Shown here: positions 58,620 to 64,000 of the stretch, in pieces
Position numbering within the stretch: the first letter of the stretch is position 1
Layout: the number at the start of each line of letters is the position of its first letter
Source: Haberlea rhodopensis
Lineage: Eukaryota; Streptophyta; Magnoliopsida; Lamiales; Gesneriaceae
Length of the DNA: 64,000 nucleotides
Reading direction: 5' to 3'
NCBI GenBank assembly: GCA_907163345.1
Contig: CAJQUN010000032.1
Coordinates: 3,634,424 to 3,698,423, forward strand
Position numbers and translations under genes: made by a program
Notes under the pieces: model-generated
The model's database searches: none
Seen by the model: only the letters and a program-made list of their open reading frames with translations
What the model was told of the DNA's origin: nothing

Positions 58620-59302
58620 GTGTGACCATTAGTATTATTAACACTCTATTAATTAATCTTATGATTAATTACTAAAACCGTCACACAAACTAGTTCACTT
58701 TGTAACAATAGTCTCGAACTTTTAGGAATAAACAAAATAGTCGAAAGAAATTATATTTTAACAAAAGCAATCCAACAGAATTGTTTTAAAAAATATAGTA
58801 ATACAATTATTTTTTACAAAAATGGTCTCAATATCACTTTGTTGTTTTAATAAAAAAAAGGAATAAACATGTCCGTTCAAGAACAAAACTTCTACATGTC
58901 TATTCAGTTTGTTTTAGACCATTTTTTATATATAAAAAAATTAATTTATGAAGGATTATATGTGTTTAATCCTAAAAATGGAAATGACATCATTTGGTGA
59001 GAATGATTCTTGTAATTACTCTATATATAATATAAATTAGAGTATACATAATCTCGGTCTTTGTTTATACTTTATAGATAAAAATTATTTTAAATGGAAA
59101 GCAATGGGAGAGGGGAAATGTTGGGAAGGGGAAGACCAAGTCAATTCAATTTGTAAATTATGGAGAAATAATTACGAAAGTAAAGTTGGAGATTTGTACC
59201 ATTTTTCATTTTTCATATATCAAATTTTTAATATTGTTTAATTTAATATCAACTGATTGATTGAAAAAGTAAGAAAAAACTATACATGATGCTTACTAAA
59301 AA
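58620..59302. other. Intergenic upstream of the metacaspase
   Basis: AT-rich. The stretch 58690-58900 has repeated 'aatagtctc'/'atggtctc' phrases like those at 22830-22980, so it may be a degenerate repeat family. No gene. Confidence 0.45.
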
Positions 59303-60299
59303 TGATACGTCTTCTTTCCGGTGGACGAAGGGTGTGGGAGCAACTCCAATAATGGCTCCGAGTGCTGGTGATGCCTGAAATCACGAACAAGTGTGAGAAG
59401 GGTGCCGGAAGGATGTCCCGACGGGTCCCCTCCGACGCTCAAGTCAGAAATCGGAAAGAAAGGAGGAGTCACGAAATGAACTTTAAGTTTAAGTTGTGAG
59501 TAGAGTGAATACCCTATGCCCGTCAACAAACCTCGTATTTATAGGGGACGGAGATAAGACAACCTTTAACCGTCTGTTAGGGGCGTAGGGGACATCTTCT
59601 GAAGCTAAGGGTGGGGACCAGGGTCCTAGAGTTGGGGACCAGTAGGTGTCACTCTCCCCGTACGATATGCTTGCAGCTTTTGCGATCCGATTTGTGCCGG
59701 GGACCAGAGAATGTCACTTTCCTAGTGTGATATGCTTGCAGCCTTTACGATCCGATTTGTACTTGGAGATATAGGTTATACGTCGAGTCTAATTTGCGAG
59801 GCTGTGCTACAAGCTCAGCTCGCCCAACACAAGCGAGCTCCGTCCCACACTCCGCAAGCATGAGGCATCTGCGAGGGATGGCTCCGAACTCTTCCTCGCA
59901 TGGGAGAGCATCGCGACTTGCGCCTTATGTGGGCGAGATTCGAGGCTCGCCCATGTCTCGCGGGGCGAGCTGCGGTGCTCGCCCCTGCCGGGCGGGGCGA
60001 GCACGGTACTCTCTCCTTTCTCGCGGGGCGAGCTGCGGTGCTCGCCCCTTCCGGGCGGGGCGAGCACGGTGCTCGACCCTTTCTCGCGGGGCGAGCGCGC
60101 AGCTCGCCCTCGTGCGGGCGAGGTGAGCACAGTGCCTCTCGCTGGGCGAGCGCGCAGCTCGACCCTAGAGCGGGCGAGCTGCGAGGCTCGCCTTACGCAA
60201 GGCTAGCTTCGCACTCCCCGTACCTTGTCCACTGATTTTGATCCATGGTTTGGGTTTGACCCGTAAGTTTTTTAATGGGCTTGACCCGTACGGGTATCA
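59303..60299 (-). mobile_element. 3' LTR of a minus-strand Ty3/gypsy element
   Basis: The segment starts TGATACGTC and ends CGGGTATCA on the plus strand, giving TG...CA ends with TGATAC/GTATCA inversion. On the minus strand a TATA box (TATAAATACGAGG) lies at about 59536-59543 and a transcribed leader follows. A polypurine tract (GATGGGGGAGTAG on the minus strand) lies directly upstream at 60300-60312. So this is the 3' LTR and the interior lies to the right. The first half of the LTR is very GC-rich. Confidence 0.75.
59959..60200. repeat. 63-bp GC-rich tandem repeat with GCGAGC/GCTCGC palindromes
   Basis: Two 63-bp units (59959-60021 and 60022-60084) starting CGCGGGGCGAGCTGCGG are nearly identical, and a third, diverged unit follows. 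Each unit contains inverted GGGCGAGC and GCTCGCCC words, so each can fold into hairpins. Related words extend over 59810-60200. Confidence 0.85.
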
Positions 60300-60312
60300 C
60301 TACTCCCCCATC

Positions 60313-61186
60313 AAATACGAGCTAAATCAAAGGTGAAAGCTCGGATGCGGATGACATTCCCACATGTCACTCGAACGGTTTTGGAGTGGACGTTGAATCA
60401 TTTCCCACTTTTTCTTTGTTATTTTTAGTTTTTCCAAATCTTTCAAGTATTTGCATGATTGACTTGGACTTGACTAGATGATGGTGTTGGTGGATGTGCA
60501 TGGTCTTGACGAGTCAAGTAGTCAACTCCTCGGTTTTCGCAGCTTCGCTTCCCAAGACACCATCTTACCCATTGGTCTTGAGTTCGATCAATGGTTGATG
60601 TTACCCCGGATTTTGATAGGGTGGCTTCCTTGGCTAACAATAGCTCCTCCCATATTGTAGATGAGCGGTCTTGAAAGAAAAAGGTTAGAAGGGGCGGGAG
60701 AGGCTCGCGTTCATACTTACCGAGCTGAGCACTTGCGGACGAGGTTATGCCCGAGTAAGGGTCGTGACCGGACTAACCTCTTACCCGGATATCATGAGTA
60801 TCCCCCTTTAGTCGAGCTAGAGTAACGTTGTTCTCGACTATCCTTTTTAGATCGAGGCCCGAACAGAGCTGTCAGATTCAAATTCTTAACCCCTGACAAG
60901 ACAGGTTGTCAGCCAGATGTGACCGTTGATGTACATCCAATCGACACGGTTGCCACGCGTCAGCATCCACTCTTGAGACGTTTGAACTCCCTCGATCCTG
61001 GCCATTGAAATGGGCCTGGCCCTAGTGGCTCAATCTTTCAACCGTCTATAAATTGCCCCCCCCCCCCCCCCCCCCCCCCCATCCTCATTTGCACCACTTT
61101 TCTCTCACTATTTGTTTACTTCCGCTTCAATCGCGCACTAACCTTCTGTAAGTTCTCCGCCTCTGCTTTAATTAAATTTACTTTTT
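60313..61186. other. Interior of the gypsy element with promoter of the antisense ORF
   Basis: No polyprotein domain is seen on the minus strand in this short piece. On the plus strand a TATA box (TATAAATT) at 61047-61054 runs straight into a pure C25 run (61056-61080). A CT-rich leader then leads to ATG 61187. The region is therefore the promoter and 5' leader of an ORF that runs against the element. Confidence 0.55.
61047..61080 (+). promoter_or_regulatory. TATA box followed by C25 tract
   Basis: TATAAATTG is followed by 25 consecutive C residues and then a CT-rich leader. It lies 107-140 bp before the ATG of the antisense ORF. The exact length of the C run may be a sequencing or assembly estimate. 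Confidence 0.55.
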
Positions 61187-61594
61187 ATGTCTACTTCCAC
61201 ATCCTCTACTTCCGGGGCCGCTCTTAAGGGATCGGCCGAAGATGCCTCGGGGTCTGGGCTTTTGAGCTCTCCGTCCCGCAGTGGCCCTGCAGAGCAAATT
61301 GTCACTGCCATTCCCCTTCTCCAGGTCCCCCCTTTGCCCACTCGTAACCCCTCCCCCCAGAACTTCGAGATTGATCCTCGAGATCTGGTGCGGGCTGAAC
61401 TACCGTGGTACGGGGTCCTTAGTTCCCGAGTCTCGGCTGAGGCGGAGATTCTTCTTCGTTCTTACTTCATTCCTCCCGACCACGAGGTACAAATACCTAG
61501 GCCGGGGGACCGTCCCCATCTGCCCCCCCTGGGATTCTTTCCTTTTTTTGTTGAACAAATTAGGAGTGGACTACGCTTCCCTATTCCTGCTTTG
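61187..61594 (+). pseudogene. Antisense ORF of gypsy element (putative gypsy-type transposon domain), truncated
   Basis: The start at ATG 61187 is followed by a Ser-rich N terminus. The conserved part then reads LLRSYFIPPDHEVQIPRPGD, RPHLPPLGFFPFFVEQIRSG and LRFPIP. This resembles the plant domain annotated as 'putative gypsy type transposon' (PF04195). In Tat-lineage elements such as Retand and Grande, an ORF on the opposite strand lies between pol and the 3' LTR. The position and orientation here fit that. The frame is cut at 61594 by the copia LTR, so only about 136 codons remain. Its function is unknown. Confidence 0.7.
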
Positions 61595-63085
61595 TGTTGG
61601 GATATGCCCTAAGACAAGTCATTAGATGATTGTTTAAGACATACAATGTTTATGGATTTATGAATGGCAATTCATTATTATATATTATTCTTTTAACTGT
61701 GCATTGTGAATTAATATATATGTTAATGTCCTTAGAATAATATTGTATTATTCTTAAAGATGTTCCTAGTCAAGTATTATCGTGAATGGGATAATGATAA
61801 TACGTAGAGACTAGTATATGTTGATCGATGAATTGTTCATTGATATGAGATATCAAATCAACATATGGGTACATGTTAGAGAACGATGTACTGGACAGAC
61901 CCACCATGAGAATGCAACATGGATAGTTATATGATCGTCATATGCAATTCTCATAGTGATAATAATGTATACAATCCTTACGACTTGTGATCATCAGAGA
62001 TCCCAACATAAGGAGTTATGTATCTTGATATCGTCAAATGTTACCCGTAACAGGGTAATCTATAAAGGCGACTATTGGATACACTACGAATTATGTAGAG
62101 GGATGTTGACTGATCGAGATAGGATTTGTCCCTCCTATATAACAGGAGATGTGTTTGGCCCTTGATCAAGTGAGAACTAAAATGCATGGCCATGCTCGAA
62201 TGAGTCGATATGAGATATCGAGCTTATTCGTTTATTCTAGTTCTACTTGGGGATCAAGAAATAGAGATTGAATATACGAGTATGACTATTCCATGAGTCG
62301 TGTTCAATCTAAACACAAAGGACAAAGGGATTAAGTTACATGGTTAATATTATCACAAGTTCTAAAGGTTATGTCAAGTCATTGACATTCTCGTAATTTG
62401 GGTAGCATCGATGTGTTGCTAGATACCGCTCAATGCTTGCGACATAAAATGAGATTTTATGTCACTGCCAACATTACGAGATCCTATCGGGTCGCACAAA
62501 AGATTAAATCGAGAAGGGAAATTAAATTCATGAGATGAATTAAATAATTAAGAGGAGTCTTAATTAATAATCATAAGGATTAATTAAATCATGGGCTTAA
62601 GCCCATGAAGCTTTAAGAAAGCCTTTAATTAATTATATTTAATATGATTGCAAGGTGATTAATTGTAAGACAATTCATAACACTCAAAAACCCTACACAA
62701 GCAAGAGAAAAACGGCCGCATCATCACAAGAGCTCTCGGCCTCCTTCAAAGTCGAGGGGTTCTTGGTGGTTTGGTGGTTGTTTCGATTGTGAATCGAGTT
62801 TGTTTCGTGTATAGGATTAATAACAAGTCTAGCAACTTATTATTAAACCATCCCCTCGTTCGATTCGATCGTGTGGATACCATTGAGGCAAAACCATTCG
62901 TGTTTTGCTATTGACTCGGAGAAGGCGTAGGACGTGGTGCAGCTCCGTGGATTCGGCTTCAAACACGCTACAAGGGTAAGACACTTGTAATTCTCTAATC
63001 CGATATGAATCCCTATGTATAGATCGCTGGTTTGTAATCCCAAAATTTTATTTCGCTGCGTTGTATGCTCATGGGGTCACTAACA
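61595..63085 (+). mobile_element. 5' LTR of a Ty1/copia element (Angela-like)
   Basis: Starts TGTTGGGATATGCCCTAAG and ends GGTCACTAACA, 1491 bp. A Met-type primer site follows. The start is typical of long-LTR Angela-type copia elements. It interrupts the antisense ORF, so it is younger than the gypsy element. The rest of the element runs out of the window, so its second LTR and target duplication cannot be checked. Confidence 0.85.
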
Positions 63086-63086
63086 G

Positions 63087-63098
63087 TGGTATCAGAGC
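63087..63098 (+). other. Primer-binding site of the copia element
   Basis: TGGTATCAGAGC lies one base after the LTR end, complementary to the 3' end of initiator tRNA-Met. Confidence 0.9.
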
Positions 63099-63324
63099 CG
63101 TGTACAAGGCTCATATCGGATTTTATGTGGTTAAATAGTTTAATCATGTTAGAATTAATATTGCATGCTATTTAAAACTGTATTTTCATATATGATATGG
63201 AAAAATCGATTTTGTGAAGATCATCGTATGATAATATATATGATATAATTGACGGATCGAAATATATGATAATTCGTGATCAAAAACCGGAACATGGCTC
63301 GTGTAGGCTCACGGCCGAGGCCAC

Positions 63325-63650
63325 CTAGGTGCTAGGGTTTCGAACCCTAGTCACCATGGCTCGGCCGCCGCTACAAAGTGGCTAGGGTTTTGAACCCTAG
63401 TCAAATTGGCCTCTCGGCCGTCGCCTAAGAGCTAGGGTTCGGACCCTGGCTCGAGCATGGGTCAAGCCGTCGCACTATCTAGGGTTTTGAACTCTTTTGG
63501 CTCGATAAAGTATTGAGAAGGTGCAAGTTGGCTCGATAGAATCAAGATGGTGCAAGGCGGCTAGGGTTTTGAACCCTAGCAGCGCCGCACCCAAGCCGCC
63601 GCATGGACCATGGCTCGGCCATGGGCTAGGGTTTCGAACCCTAGGCCCAC
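63325..63650 (+). repeat. Array of CTAGGGTTTYGAACCCTAG hairpins
   Basis: The near-perfect 19-bp palindrome CTAGGGTTTCGAACCCTAG or its TTTTG variant occurs near 63332, 63382, 63562 and 63627, with more diverged copies near 63432 and 63479. The copies are separated by GC-rich spacers with TCGGCC words. The arms resemble telomere-type AGGGTTT words, but they are not a tandem telomeric run. Confidence 0.85.
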
Positions 63651-64000
63651 TATTGGTCCAGCCGTGGGTCTTGGTTCGAATCATGGTGGTTCGTGTTTTA
63701 GTCGCTTTAGTTCGTGGCATGTGATGTCCCGAGCGTACGATAATTTTTCAAAAATTATATTACAGTTTTAATTAGAATTAAATTTAAATTGTTTAGAATT
63801 TAATTAATTAAATGTTAATGCATGCTTTATGTGTTGTTTGAGCATGGTGCGTGGTTATAGCCCTTTGACCTATTAGATAGGATTTGTGAATGATTGTAAT
63901 TTATAATACGACCTGCGTGTCGTGCCTTTCTCTATTTCATTCTAAATGTTATCCCTCCCCTATGTTCCCCTCGAATGTGAATCGAGGAATTCTATATCTT

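Larger units (their letters stand above)
63086..64000 (+). mobile_element. Leader of the copia element, up to the window end
   Basis: About 0.9 kb after the LTR with no gag yet visible. It contains the CTAGGGTTT...AACCCTAG hairpin array. Gag and pol are expected to the right of the window. Confidence 0.65.

Noticed and set aside
59959..60200. CRISPR-like array
   Set aside because: Units are contiguous without spacers and lie in a plant LTR.
59794..60235. Long GC-rich open frames on both strands
   Set aside because: They arise from the 63-bp GC-rich tandem repeat, which has no stop codons in several frames; the translations are simple Arg/Gly/Ala repeats.
63325..63650. Interstitial telomere repeat
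   Set aside because: The AGGGTTT words are single and inverted around a centre, not head-to-tail.
1..64000. tRNA and rRNA genes
   Set aside because: I saw no cloverleaf with A and B box or any rRNA core; the tRNA-like words are retroelement primer sites only. A tRNA-scan could still find one.

Overview
This is nuclear DNA from a flowering plant. Protein-coding genes have plant-type exon/intron structure, there are dirigent, BOI-type RING, RAF2-type and LSD1-zinc-finger metacaspase genes, and much of the window is plant LTR retrotransposon. The combination looks like a eudicot, perhaps an asterid near Lamiales; the taxonomic guess is inference only. No prokaryotic, organellar or viral gene organisation is seen.

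Layout. 1-2.1 kb: retroelement debris with short tandem arrays and CGATCGATCG palindromes. 2.2-6.6 kb: a decayed Ty3/gypsy element on the minus strand (gag, PR, RT, RNase H, INT). 9.6-9.95 kb: a truncated ATL RING-H2 pseudogene. 10.3-16.5 kb: a young, complete, non-autonomous LTR element with 1.6 kb LTRs and target duplication CTTCC. 17.0-21.0 kb: two solo LTRs, one nested in the other, each with its own 5-bp target duplication. 22.4-22.8 kb: an orphan copy of dirigent-gene flanking DNA. 24.6-30.5 kb: a gag-only Ty1/copia element on the minus strand. 32.1 kb: dirigent gene DIR1. 32.9-35.0 kb: a LINE fragment interrupted by an LTR-like insertion. 35.3-37.3 kb: a decayed plus-strand gypsy element. 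37.5-47.6 kb: a roughly 5-kb tandem duplication. Each unit carries a Ty1/copia 3' portion, the first ~109 bp of its 3' LTR including a TATA box, the last exon of a BOI-type RING gene, and dirigent upstream DNA. 48.4 kb: dirigent gene DIR2. 50.1-51.4 kb: the multi-exon BOI-like gene that is the evident source of the RING exon. 51.7-53.05 kb (minus): a three-exon RAF2/pterin-dehydratase-like gene. 54.2-58.5 kb (minus): a five-exon type I metacaspase (AMC1-like) with all active-site residues. 59.3-61.6 kb: the 3' end of a minus-strand Ty3/gypsy element of apparent Tat/Retand type, with an antisense ORF. It is cut by a Ty1/copia LTR and leader that run to the end of the window.

Genes and their relations. 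Best-supported intact genes are DIR1 and DIR2 (secreted dirigent proteins, nearly identical, each with an unusual duplicated 21-residue motif before the dirigent barrel), the RAF2-like plastid protein and the metacaspase. The BOI-like gene has a sound 3' half but a doubtful 5' end. The most unusual structure is the pair of LTR-promoter/RING-exon fusions at 40.4 and 45.5 kb. Each has an LTR TATA box about 40 bp upstream of an open 159-codon coiled-coil plus RING frame, with three clustered base changes in the RING loop relative to the source gene. A second theme is that four unrelated LTR elements here each carry arrays of short GC-rich palindromes.
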